DNA of 20,051 nucleotides from DATDCV01 sp036524155. GTDB taxonomy: Bacteria > Verrucomicrobiota > Verrucomicrobiia > Limisphaerales > UBA8199. Made by a program: the position numbers and the translations under genes. The stretch is from NCBI GenBank assembly GCA_036524155.1, contig DATDCV010000552.1:1-20051 (forward strand), written 5' to 3'. Every line of letters starts with the position of its first letter. Positions within the stretch are counted from its first letter, which is position 1. Below the pieces are notes generated by a model, which was not told the origin of the DNA, searched no databases, and saw only the letters and a list, made by a program, of their open reading frames with translations. Of this stretch, positions 1 through 7,012 are shown in pieces.

Positions 1-1
1 T

Positions 2-979
2 TATGGCATTGCCCTTGGCAACGGGGGTGTTTTGTTCGTCGCGGATACTTACAATCACACAATCCGGAAGGTCGCTCCTGTAGACACGAACTGGGTGGTA
101 ACCACCTTTGCGGGAACCGCCGGATTCGCCGGCACCTCGGATGGCGTCGGCGGCTTGGCAAGGCTAAATTTCCCCTACGGAGTAGCCGCAGACGGGACGG
201 GTAATATTTACGTTGCCGACAGCTATAATCATACTATCCGGCGAGTAACCCCGTGGGGCGAGGTGACGACGATTGCCGGCCTGGCCAGCGCCGCAGGAAT
301 AACCGACGGGACAAATACGTCGGCGCGGTATTATTATCCCTCGGGCATCGCGGTGGACGGACTCGGCAATATCCTTGTGGCCGACACGTACAACAGCATC
401 GTGCGGAAAGTCAGTCCCGTCGGGAGCGATTGGGTAACGACTACGGTGGCAGGCTTGCCCAGGTTCAGCGGCAGCGCCGACGGCACCAACCGGTCGGCGC
501 AGTTTAATTACCCGTTCGGGATCGCCAGCGGACCGGGGGGAACGCTCTACGTCGCTGATACGGTCAACCACACTTTGCGGTCGGTCGCGCCTGCAGGCAC
601 GAATTGGGTGGTGAGCACCATCGCCGGCCTGGCCGGGAGCGTCGGCACTGCCGATGGGCCCGGCAGCAGCGTGCGTTTCAATCTGCCCTACGGTCTGGCC
701 GTTGACAGCGCGGGGAATCTCTTCGTCGCGGACACCTACAATTACACCATTCGGTTTGGCCAACCCGGCTTCACGCTGCAGGCAGGGTTGTCAGGCGGCC
801 AACTGGTGCTCTCGTGGCCCGTCGGCGCCAGCAACTACGTTCTTGAGACCAGCGGCACACTCAATCCTGGCGCACAATGGAGTCCGTTGGGGACCGGCGC
901 CGTGCTCTCGGGAGATCGGTTCTTCAAGACCAATCTCATCGGTGCGCCCCCCGCTTTCTTCCGCCTTCATTTGCAGTAA
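2..979 (+). CDS. Secreted NHL-repeat (beta-propeller) protein, 3' part
   Basis: The reading frame is open from base 2, so the gene starts upstream of the window; about 325 residues are visible. They contain about five NHL-type repeats of roughly 60 residues, each with a 'VADTYNHTIRKV'-like strand (for example VADSYNHTIRRV, VADTYNSIVRKV, VADTVNHTLRSV, VADTYNYTIRFG) preceded by 'YPxGIAVDGxGN'. NHL repeats fold as beta-propeller blades and usually mediate extracellular or periplasmic binding; no catalytic residue is evident. The last 65 residues form a separate region (GGQLVLSWP..YVLETSGTL..W..PAFFRLHLQ). That region resembles the short C-terminal domain seen on many large secreted Verrucomicrobiota proteins. 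The stop codon overlaps the convergent polymerase gene by 13 bp. The family call is firm, the ligand is unknown, and the secretion signal lies outside the window. Confidence 0.85.
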   Translation, partial: YGIALGNGGVLFVADTYNHTIRKVAPVDTNWVVTTFAGTAGFAGTSDGVGGLARLNFPYGVAADGTGNIYVADSYNHTIRRVTPWGEVTTIAGLASAAGITDGTNTSARYYYPSGIAVDGLGNILVADTYNSIVRKVSPVGSDWVTTTVAGLPRFSGSADGTNRSAQFNYPFGIASGPGGTLYVADTVNHTLRSVAPAGTNWVVSTIAGLAGSVGTADGPGSSVRFNLPYGLAVDSAGNLFVADTYNYTIRFGQPGFTLQAGLSGGQLVLSWPVGASNYVLETSGTLNPGAQWSPLGTGAVLSGDRFFKTNLIGAPPAFFRLHLQ

Positions 980-3900
980 CTCACTCTGGGTTTTCCGGCA
1001 CGCAACACCCGCAAAGTATGTCCCCGGCCGTTTTCGAATGGCTCGACGATGGCGGTGATTTCCAGGACGCGGTAGCGTACTGTGTTCAGCCCATAAGACT
1101 GGTAGGTGCGGGCGAAGAGTTCGGTTTCGATAATGCCGGTCCAATCAGCGATGGTGAGGAACTTCATTGGTTCGCCGGTTACCTGATGAAACAATCGCTG
1201 CTCGATCACCAGGCCGCAGGTGATAATTTGCTCGCCGATGTGTTCGTTCAGGCGGTCGATAGGGCAATAAGTTTCCCAGGCGATATTGGGGAAAAGTTCG
1301 AGCGGATGCCCGCTGACGGCGTAGCCGAGGAGTTCTTCTTCAGCACGCAGGCGCTCCAGGCGGCCTGGCTCCGCCAGTGGAACTGAAGAAAGTCCCTCGA
1401 CGTTTCCCGGAGGCAACAGCCAAAGCTGTTCGGCCACACCTGCGTTACCCGCCGGGTCGACTATATCATCAGCTTCCGACGGACTTTTCATGAACCTGTC
1501 TGCGGACGAAAGAAAAGGCCTCCTCTCCCCAGCCCTCCCCGCCAATCCGCGGATTGGCGGGGGAGAGGAAGAAACCAAGTGGCCGACGCTAACAACCGAC
1601 GGCCGTGTTGTATCCCCCTCTCCGCCTCCTCGTCCGCCGTAGGCTTGGCGAAGGCGGATGGGGGAAAGGGGACAGGGGAGAGGTGGCACTTGGTTTCTAG
1701 ACGGTCCATGATCCCAATCCCTCTGCCTAGGCTTCCGGATGTCGGCGGCGGTGCGTTCGAGGGATTTGGATTCCCAGTATTGTGCCGTGCGGTCCCGGCC
1801 GAATTCATCAAAAGCGCCGACGCGGATCAGCGCCTCCATTTCTTCCGGCAGCGGCTGCACGCGCAGAAAGAAATCCGCCAACGAGGAAAATTTCTCACGC
1901 TCGCGTTCGCGGATGATGGCATCTTTAGTCCGGTTGGTCAGCCCCTTCACCAGTAACACGGGCACCCGGATCGCTTTCGGATTTTGGCACGAGCCTTCGG
2001 TTTTCGGGTTGCATAGGACTCGAAACGCGGGTCCCGGTTCGTTGACCGACGGCGGCATCAAGGGAATTCCCAGGCGGTGACACTCGAGGATGTACACCAG
2101 CGGGCGGTAAAAACCTTTGCCGTTGGAAAGGACGGCAGCCATGAACTCGACCGGGTAGTAACGCTTTAGCCAGGCCGCTTGATAAGCTTCGACGCCGTAA
2201 GCCGTGCTGTGGGCTTTGCAAAACGCGTAACCGCGGAATCCGACCACCAAACCCCATACCTCGGCGATTTCAGCTTCGCTGCGCCCGCGGCGACGGGCGC
2301 AATCCGCAAACTCGCTTTCGATTTGAGTGATAATATCAGCTTTATTCTTGCCCAACGCGCGGCGAAGCACATCGGCGCGGCCGGGCGGCAGGCCGGCGAA
2401 CGCCTCGCAAATCTGGAGAATATGCTCTTCATACACCACCAGGCCGTAAGTGCTGCGCAAGCAGGGCTCAAGAGAGGGATGCGGATAACGCACTGGACTA
2501 AGCCTTTGGTAGCGGCGCGCAAATTCCATCTTTTTGCTCTCATTCGCCGCTCCCGGCCGGATGACGGAGACGATCGCGATTAACGTGTCGATGTCTCCCA
2601 CATTGCACATTTTGCAGAGTGAGATCATCGCCGGGCTTTCGATATGATGCACGGCGCGGGCATCGCCGCCGGCAATGAGACGCCAAACTTCAGGGTCGTG
2701 CCAGGGTGCCAGGGCATCGAGATCGAGGAAGGATTGGGGAGGCGATGGGGAAAATCCGAAGGCCGAATTCCGAAATCCGAAAGAAACCCGAATTCCGAAA
2801 TCCGAAACATTCCTCGTTGCAGCCGTCGTGAGGAGAGGCGAGGTTCTACGAGCGAGTTGCCTGGAGCCAGCGAGTTGTGCGGGGGCCACTCCCTCTCCTC
2901 TGCCGGAGCAGAGGACGTGTGAGAGGCGGTCCCTCTTTCGGATTTCGGCCTTCGGATCTCTTTCGGATTTCTTTAGCCTTTCAGCTTCGAAACTTTCCAG
3001 CATGCCCTTGACGTCCCGCATCACCGCCAGGCCGCCTTGCGCGAGGATGTCCATTTTTACCAGGCCCACAGCTTCGACGGAATCCATGTCGAAATGGGTG
3101 GTGGGGTATCCCTTGGCCGACACAAAGCAAGGAGTGATTTCGTGCATCGGTTGGCGCGACAACACCACACCACAAGGATGCATCTTGGGGTAGCGCGGGA
3201 AGCCGTCCAGAAACTGCGCCATCTTCAGCGCCGTCGCGTAAGGCTCATCGTAAATCGGCAAGTCGCGGCATTCCTGCGAGTCCGCGACGGTGTCGGCCAG
3301 TTCCGCGGAGCGGGCAAAGTGGGGAAACCGTTCTGTGAGGCGGCGCACTTGAAAGTCGGAAACGCCCAGCACTTTGGCCACTTCCGCAAAGGCGCTGCGT
3401 GCTTGAAACGTTGAGAAACCTCCCACCACTGCCGCATGCGACGGCCCGTATTTTTCAAAGATCAAATCGATGACGTCGTCTTTGCGGTCGTGCGGGAAAT
3501 CCACGTCGATATCGGGCAGCTTGTGGAGCGCCATGCGATCTTTGTTGAGGAAACGGCGAAAGTATAAATCGAAACGGATCGGACAGACCCCGCTGATGCC
3601 CAGGCAATAGCAGGCGAGCGAATCCGCGGCGCTGCCGCGAGTGATCCATTCGATACCGCGCCGGCGGCATTCCTGGAGAATGTCCCACATGACGAGGAAA
3701 TACTCCTCGTAACCGACGTCCGTGATGATGGCCAATTCCTCCTCGAGCTGCGGTTTGAGGCGAGCGTGGTCATTCGGGTAGCGCCACTGCAACCCTGCCA
3801 TCACCAGGCGGCGCAGAAACGCGCCGGGGGTGGAGCCATCCGGCGGCGCGTAGCCGGGGAATTGCGGCTTGCCGAGCGAGAACGTGAACGAGCAGCGCTC

Positions 3901-6198
3901 GGCAATTTCCCGGGTATGCGCCAGCAATTCCGGCGCGGCCGCCAAGAGGCGTCGCATTTCGGCATTCGGCCGAAAATGATATTCACCAGCCAAACGTTTT
4001 TCCGGATGAGCCTGCCGCAGCAAGGTCAGCGTGCGAATGCTTTGCACGACGTCATACTTCCAGCGGTCGGCCGGCAGTTCGTAATGGATCGGCAACGAAG
4101 CGACGCAAGGCAGACCGGGGGCGCGTTTTTCGCAGGCTTCGATGCTGTTGATTTGCAGATAAAAGCGGCCGGGGAAAAACTGGGCTAGGGTGGGATCGGG
4201 GCTGACGGCGAGCAGGCCGGTGGTGGAAACAAATCCGAAATCCAAAATCCGAAGGCCGAAATCCCGCCATTTCCGCCCGGCGCATTTCGCAGAATCGTCT
4301 GAGGGATCGGAAATGGCGGGGCGAAACCCGAAATCCGAAGGATGGGCCGCGGCGTTCTCCGTAGCAGCCGATGCAAGGAGGCACTGATCGAATTCCACCT
4401 CCTCTTTACGAACTGAACCACGGAAGTTAAAGGGGCCTTCTCTCCCCCTGCCCTCCGGCGCCTGCGTCAGCAAACGGCACAGATTGTGATAGCCTTGTTC
4501 ATTTTCGACATACAAGCACACCTGGCGCCCCTCGCAGTTCAGCTCCGCCCCAATGATCGGCTTAATTCCGGCTTCGGCGGCGGCTTGCGCGAACTCGACC
4601 GCGCCGTGCAGATTATTTTTATCAGTCAAAGCGATTGCCGGCAGTTCATGCCGTTTTGCCAAATCAACGATCGCTCTCACGGAAAGCGTCGAATCCAGGA
4701 ACGAATAATAACTGTGGACATTGAGAGGGATGGTAGCCGGATGGCGGGCGCTTTGGATGCGAAACGCAGGAGGGCCTCCTCTCCCCCTGCCCTCTCCTCC
4801 GGAGGAGGAGAGGGAGATCAAACCCGGGCGTTTGGAGGCGCAAAGCGTGACTCCCCTGCTCTGTCCTCCGGAGGAAAAGAGGAAAACCGACTTCGCGCGT
4901 TTGGCAGTGGCAAGCGCTACATTGTAATCCGGGAAGGCCGCTCTTTCGGATTTCGGGTTTCTGCCTTCTTTCGGATTTCGGATTTCGGATTTCGGATTTT
5001 CGGCCGTAGCTTGTTGGCATCTTTCTCGCAATATGAAATCATGTCCCCGGAGCACCACCGATCGGCCGTATTTTTGTCGTAACTGATCCACGACACCGGC
5101 CAACTGCTGCTGCGCTGAGTGCTGACGGGCCGAAACATCCAGCGCCAGTTCTCCGTGAAAGCGGCCGTCGTACACGTTTGACAATCTCAGCGAAACCAGG
5201 CGGAGGCTGACGCGTCGCTGCCAGGCCTTGCGCAGCAGCGCGGAGGTTTTATCGTAAATATCAGTTTCCAGGTCGGTCGGTTCCGGCAGGCTCTCGCTGG
5301 CCTGCTGTTCATCCATGTCGTTGTAACGGACCTTGACCGTTACCGTGCGGATGCTCTTATCGTCCTCACGCACTTTAGCCATGAGCTTGTCGGCCATCCT
5401 CCGCAAGGTTGCATCCAGGAACTCCTCGTCGGTCGTGTCCGCCTCGAATGTTTCCTGCTCACCATAGGATTTGGCGGGGGCGCGGACGGGGATGATGGGG
5501 CGTTCATCGATGCCGCGCGCAAAGCTGCGCAATTGCGGCGCCAGGCGGCCGACCAGCAGTCCCAGCAATTCCGCCGGCGTTTGCGCGATCTGCCCGATAT
5601 GGGCGAGGCCCGCCGAATTCAGTTGCACGGCCGTTTTGGGCCCGATGCCGGGCAGCCACTTGTTCGGCAGCGGCGACAAGTATTCCGCCTCGTGTCCGTG
5701 CGCTACAAACTCGAACGCGGATGGCTTTTTGAGCTTGGAAGCGATTTGGCTGACCAGTTTGTTCCCCGCGATTCCCTCGCTGACCGGCAGTTTCAGCGAC
5801 TCCCGAATCGCGCGCCGGATGGTCTCGGCGATGCCCACCGCCGGTTGGCGCGTGGCGGTCAGGTCGAAATACCCTTCGTCAATCGACCCGATTTCGACGT
5901 CCGGCGTGAAATCGTACGCGTAGGAAAACATCAGCCGCGAGAACAGCTCGTACTTTTCAAAATCACCCGGCAGCAAAATCAGCTTGGGACACAGCCGGCG
6001 CGCCATGGTCGTCGGCATGGGCGTGTAAATTCCGAACCGCCGCGCTTCATACGAGGCGGAGGCAATGATTCCTCGTTTCTCACCTCCCACCGCAATCGGC
6101 TTGCCCCGCAGCCGCGGGTCAGCCGATTGCTCGACCGAAGCGAAGAACGCGTCCGCGTCGAGGTGAACGATGGAGCGAGGTTGAAGCACCAGGCTCAT
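967..6198 (-). CDS. DinB-DnaE fusion: Y-family polymerase joined to C-family DNA polymerase III alpha
   Basis: One uninterrupted 1743-codon ORF. Residues 1-395 are a complete Y-family polymerase. Metal ligands are at D14 (HLDADAFF) and D107/E108 (SIDEGYFD), the helix-hairpin-helix is near 180-200 (WLPGIGPKTA), and a little-finger domain ends near 390. Residues 490-1743 are a DnaE-type polymerase with a PHP domain from about 490 (H495; TDK at 525-527 where TDH is usual), the catalytic PDIDVDF at 895-901 (D898, D900) and a third Asp at D1050 (VKMDILA). It also has a helix-hairpin-helix/thumb region near 1260-1380, a possible beta-clamp motif QLWLL at 1591-1595, and a C-terminal OB fold at about 1655-1735. 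Both active sites look intact, unlike ImuB, which lacks catalytic residues. Repeat-derived segments interrupt it at five sites, all in frame. The start lies 13 bp after lexA, so co-transcription and SOS control are inferred. No ATG or GTG precedes the PHP domain, and the only start-like codon in the linker is TTG at residue 460. A single fused product is therefore likely. The role is probably error-prone translesion synthesis. Confidence 0.9.
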   Translation of the reverse strand: MSLVLQPRSIVHLDADAFFASVEQSADPRLRGKPIAVGGEKRGIIASASYEARRFGIYTPMPTTMARRLCPKLILLPGDFEKYELFSRLMFSYAYDFTPDVEIGSIDEGYFDLTATRQPAVGIAETIRRAIRESLKLPVSEGIAGNKLVSQIASKLKKPSAFEFVAHGHEAEYLSPLPNKWLPGIGPKTAVQLNSAGLAHIGQIAQTPAELLGLLVGRLAPQLRSFARGIDERPIIPVRAPAKSYGEQETFEADTTDEEFLDATLRRMADKLMAKVREDDKSIRTVTVKVRYNDMDEQQASESLPEPTDLETDIYDKTSALLRKAWQRRVSLRLVSLRLSNVYDGRFHGELALDVSARQHSAQQQLAGVVDQLRQKYGRSVVLRGHDFILRERCQQATAENPKSEIRNPKEGRNPKSERAAFPDYNVALATAKRAKSVFLFSSGGQSRGVTLCASKRPGLISLSSSGGEGRGRGGPPAFRIQSARHPATIPLNVHSYYSFLDSTLSVRAIVDLAKRHELPAIALTDKNNLHGAVEFAQAAAEAGIKPIIGAELNCEGRQVCLYVENEQGYHNLCRLLTQAPEGRGREGPFNFRGSVRKEEVEFDQCLLASAATENAAAHPSDFGFRPAISDPSDDSAKCAGRKWRDFGLRILDFGFVSTTGLLAVSPDPTLAQFFPGRFYLQINSIEACEKRAPGLPCVASLPIHYELPADRWKYDVVQSIRTLTLLRQAHPEKRLAGEYHFRPNAEMRRLLAAAPELLAHTREIAERCSFTFSLGKPQFPGYAPPDGSTPGAFLRRLVMAGLQWRYPNDHARLKPQLEEELAIITDVGYEEYFLVMWDILQECRRRGIEWITRGSAADSLACYCLGISGVCPIRFDLYFRRFLNKDRMALHKLPDIDVDFPHDRKDDVIDLIFEKYGPSHAAVVGGFSTFQARSAFAEVAKVLGVSDFQVRRLTERFPHFARSAELADTVADSQECRDLPIYDEPYATALKMAQFLDGFPRYPKMHPCGVVLSRQPMHEITPCFVSAKGYPTTHFDMDSVEAVGLVKMDILAQGGLAVMRDVKGMLESFEAERLKKSERDPKAEIRKRDRLSHVLCSGRGEGVAPAQLAGSRQLARRTSPLLTTAATRNVSDFGIRVSFGFRNSAFGFSPSPPQSFLDLDALAPWHDPEVWRLIAGGDARAVHHIESPAMISLCKMCNVGDIDTLIAIVSVIRPGAANESKKMEFARRYQRLSPVRYPHPSLEPCLRSTYGLVVYEEHILQICEAFAGLPPGRADVLRRALGKNKADIITQIESEFADCARRRGRSEAEIAEVWGLVVGFRGYAFCKAHSTAYGVEAYQAAWLKRYYPVEFMAAVLSNGKGFYRPLVYILECHRLGIPLMPPSVNEPGPAFRVLCNPKTEGSCQNPKAIRVPVLLVKGLTNRTKDAIIREREREKFSSLADFFLRVQPLPEEMEALIRVGAFDEFGRDRTAQYWESKSLERTAADIRKPRQRDWDHGPSRNQVPPLPCPLSPIRLRQAYGGRGGGEGDTTRPSVVSVGHLVSSSPPPIRGLAGRAGERRPFLSSADRFMKSPSEADDIVDPAGNAGVAEQLWLLPPGNVEGLSSVPLAEPGRLERLRAEEELLGYAVSGHPLELFPNIAWETYCPIDRLNEHIGEQIITCGLVIEQRLFHQVTGEPMKFLTIADWTGIIETELFARTYQSYGLNTVRYRVLEITAIVEPFENGRGHTLRVLRAGKPRVSYCK
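1498..1749. repeat. Composite in-frame palindromic repeat near the DnaE C terminus
   Basis: Encodes about residues 1484-1567. It contains a perfect 26-bp palindrome at 1537-1562 (half-site CCCCGCCAATCCG). It also contains an 11-bp inverted repeat, GAAACCAAGTG at 1571-1581 with its complement at 1687-1697. That inverted repeat frames a core holding 'gtccgccgtaggcttggcgaaggc', a repeat type common in environmental bacterial genomes, read here as RLRQAYGGRGG. It lies between the HhH/thumb region and the putative clamp-binding motif. There is no stop in the coding frame. Confidence 0.7.
1966..2013. repeat. Short in-frame repeat remnant in DnaE
   Basis: Encodes about residues 1396-1411 (CNPKTEGSCQNPKAIR), between 'GPAFRV' and 'VPVLLVKGL'. 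The NPK-type residues and the 'cgaaaaccgaaggctcgtgcc' DNA resemble degenerate 'gaaatccgaa' units. It may be a short or decayed copy of the elements seen elsewhere in the gene, but similarity over 48 bp is weak evidence. Confidence 0.4.
2731..2976. repeat. In-frame foldback repeat inserted after the third catalytic Asp of DnaE
   Basis: Encodes roughly residues 1075-1156, between 'GMLESFEAERL' and 'FLDLDALAPWHDP', shortly after D1050. Left arm 2752-2809 and right arm 2933-2972 carry the same 'tccgaaatccgaa'/'ttcggatttcgg' units in opposite orientation, giving an inverted-repeat element around a GC-rich core of about 120 bp. Translation gives KSERDPKAEIRK on one side and SDFGIRVSFGFRNSAFGF on the other. 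It preserves the frame. Confidence 0.7.
4219..4461. repeat. In-frame foldback repeat inserted in the PHP domain of DnaE
   Basis: Encodes roughly residues 580-660, between 'HNLCRLLTQ' and 'GLLAVSPDP', which are normally close together at the end of the PHP domain. Outer 'aaatccgaa' units face each other (4230-4262 and 4325-4340). Inside them is a perfect 13-bp inverted repeat, CCCGCCATTTCCG at 4263-4275 and its complement at 4308-4320. The reading frame passes through without a stop and gives SDFGFRP..DFGLRILDFGF, the antisense-phase reading of the same repeat family. Exact insertion boundaries cannot be fixed without homologues. Confidence 0.7.
4738..5004. repeat. Repeat-derived linker between the DinB and DnaE halves (in frame)
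   Basis: This segment encodes residues 399-487 and matches neither polymerase family. It has two parts. Bases 4940-5004 are tandem 'gaaatccgaa' units read as NPKSEIRNPK..NPKSE. Bases 4767-4917 hold two diverged copies of a module of about 65-70 bp. Each copy carries the perfect palindrome TCCTCCGGAGGA (4795-4806 and 4864-4875) followed by a 'cgtttgg..g..aagcg' tail. The translation is Gly/Ser/Arg-rich and probably disordered, so it would act as a flexible tether. Insertion of this DNA at a dinB/dnaE gene boundary may have created the fusion; that is inference. Confidence 0.75.
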
Positions 6199-6211
6199 GG
6201 CAAAGTCCGAA

Positions 6212-6841
6212 TTATTTTCTTCTTCTGATCAGCGCGACCATGACTCCCTGGATTTGGAGTTCCTGTTGCGGGATCAAATTCGGGTAGCGCGGATTTTCGG
6301 CGCGCAGAAACGGCTTGCCTCGCTGGATGACAAACGTCTTGAGCGTCACCTGGCCGTCAATCAGCGCGGCCACCACGTCCCCCGGTTGCGGCTGAACCCC
6401 GTGCTCCACAATCGCGATATCGCCATCGACGATGTGCTTGCCCATCATCGACTCGCCGCGGACTTTCAGGCCGAATGTGCGCGTCGTGGGTTTGATGCCC
6501 AGGGTGTTCACATCAATCAGCACGCACCCCTCCTCTTCCTGTGTTCCCTCCTGCGGCAGGCCGGCGGGAATGGCGCCGTAGATCGGCACCGACACCACCC
6601 GCGGCCGCAGCCGGTCTTTCGGCGCATTCGGGTCCACCACTTGCAGCGACCGCGCGCGGCCGGGCAGGTTTTTCAAAAACCCTTTCGCGAGCAGTGCCTG
6701 CACATGGCACAGCGCGGCGTTTGGGCTGTGGAAACGGAAATGCGCCGCGATGTCGCGCAGGGTTGGCACCAGGCCATCCGTCGTCTGCTTGCGCTTGATG
6801 AATTCCAGTATCTGCCGCTGCCTGTCGGTAAGCTCTTGCAT
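6212..6841 (-). CDS. lexA: LexA SOS repressor
   Basis: 209 residues, the usual length. The N-terminal winged helix-turn-helix (1-65: LTDRQRQILEFIK, PTLRDIAAHFRF, SPNAALCHVQALLAKG) is followed by an S24-type autoprotease domain. The self-cleavage site is A93-G94 (IPAGLP), the catalytic Ser is S131 (GESMMG) and the Lys is K168 (VTLKTF). Activated RecA would trigger cleavage after DNA damage. In the E. coli alignment, recognition-helix Glu44 and Glu45 are replaced by Leu44 and Cys45, so the operator should differ from CTGT-N8-ACAG. The ATG at 6839-6841 gives a standard N terminus (MQELTDRQRQ); no strong Shine-Dalgarno is visible. The polymerase fusion starts 13 bp downstream, and the 14-bp palindrome at 6908-6921 upstream suggests autoregulation. 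Confidence 0.96.
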   Translation of the reverse strand: MQELTDRQRQILEFIKRKQTTDGLVPTLRDIAAHFRFHSPNAALCHVQALLAKGFLKNLPGRARSLQVVDPNAPKDRLRPRVVSVPIYGAIPAGLPQEGTQEEEGCVLIDVNTLGIKPTTRTFGLKVRGESMMGKHIVDGDIAIVEHGVQPQPGDVVAALIDGQVTLKTFVIQRGKPFLRAENPRYPNLIPQQELQIQGVMVALIRRRK

Positions 6842-6893
6842 AGTGTTGATTAGGCGGCGCGGGCCGGTTCAGCCGTCCACGCTCTATACTGAA

Positions 6894-6921
6894 CATATAT
6901 ACACTACTGGACAAATGTCCA
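6894..6921 (-). promoter_or_regulatory. lexA: Possible sigma70-type promoter of the lexA operon
   Basis: On the minus strand TGGACA (6921-6916, five of six bases of TTGACA) is followed after 16 bp by TATATG (6899-6894, four of six of TATAAT), within a locally AT-rich stretch. The -35 lies inside the putative operator, as expected for repression. Promoter rules for this phylum are uncertain. Confidence 0.35.
6908..6921. promoter_or_regulatory. lexA: Candidate LexA operator, TGGAC-N4-GTCCA palindrome
   Basis: TGGACAAATGTCCA is a perfect inverted repeat of 5-bp arms with a 4-bp spacer, 66 bp upstream of the lexA start. It overlaps the best-looking -35 hexamer on the minus strand. From memory, the LexA motif reported for Verrucomicrobium spinosum is TGTTC-N4-GAACA. 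The length and spacing here are identical, but two bases per half-site differ. Binding is inferred from position and symmetry. Confidence 0.6.
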
Positions 6922-6962
6922 TATAAAGTTATTCACAGGGGACCGGATATAAAAGAACAAGT

Positions 6963-7012
6963 GCGATTTACCGCGATTTACCGCGATTTGGCGCGATTAG
7001 GCGCGGCTTGGG
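6963..7012. repeat. Five tandem 10-bp repeats upstream of lexA
   Basis: Two exact copies of gcgatttacc (6963-6972, 6973-6982) are followed by gcgatttggc, gcgattaggc and gcggcttggg. The 10-bp period is close to one DNA helical turn. The array sits upstream of the putative lexA promoter and outside any convincing gene. The rest of 6842-7225 holds the lexA promoter, a second partial operator-like site near 7094-7110 and a hairpin at 7170-7202. I see no gene in it. Confidence 0.7.

Noticed and set aside
2731..5004. Clusters of 'gaaatccgaa' units as a possible CRISPR array
   Set aside because: Units are short, contiguous or inverted, with no spacers of uniform length, and they lie inside a translated polymerase gene. 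No cas genes are present.
1498..5004. The inserted segments as inteins or introns
   Set aside because: They are only about 16-90 residues, lack splice-junction residues (Cys/Ser start, His-Asn end) and endonuclease motifs, and consist of palindromic repeats.
6929..6937. TTATTCACA, a match to the DnaA box consensus TTATNCACA
   Set aside because: A single 9-bp match is expected about once in a window this size. There is no cluster of boxes, AT-rich unwinding region or dnaA/dnaN gene.
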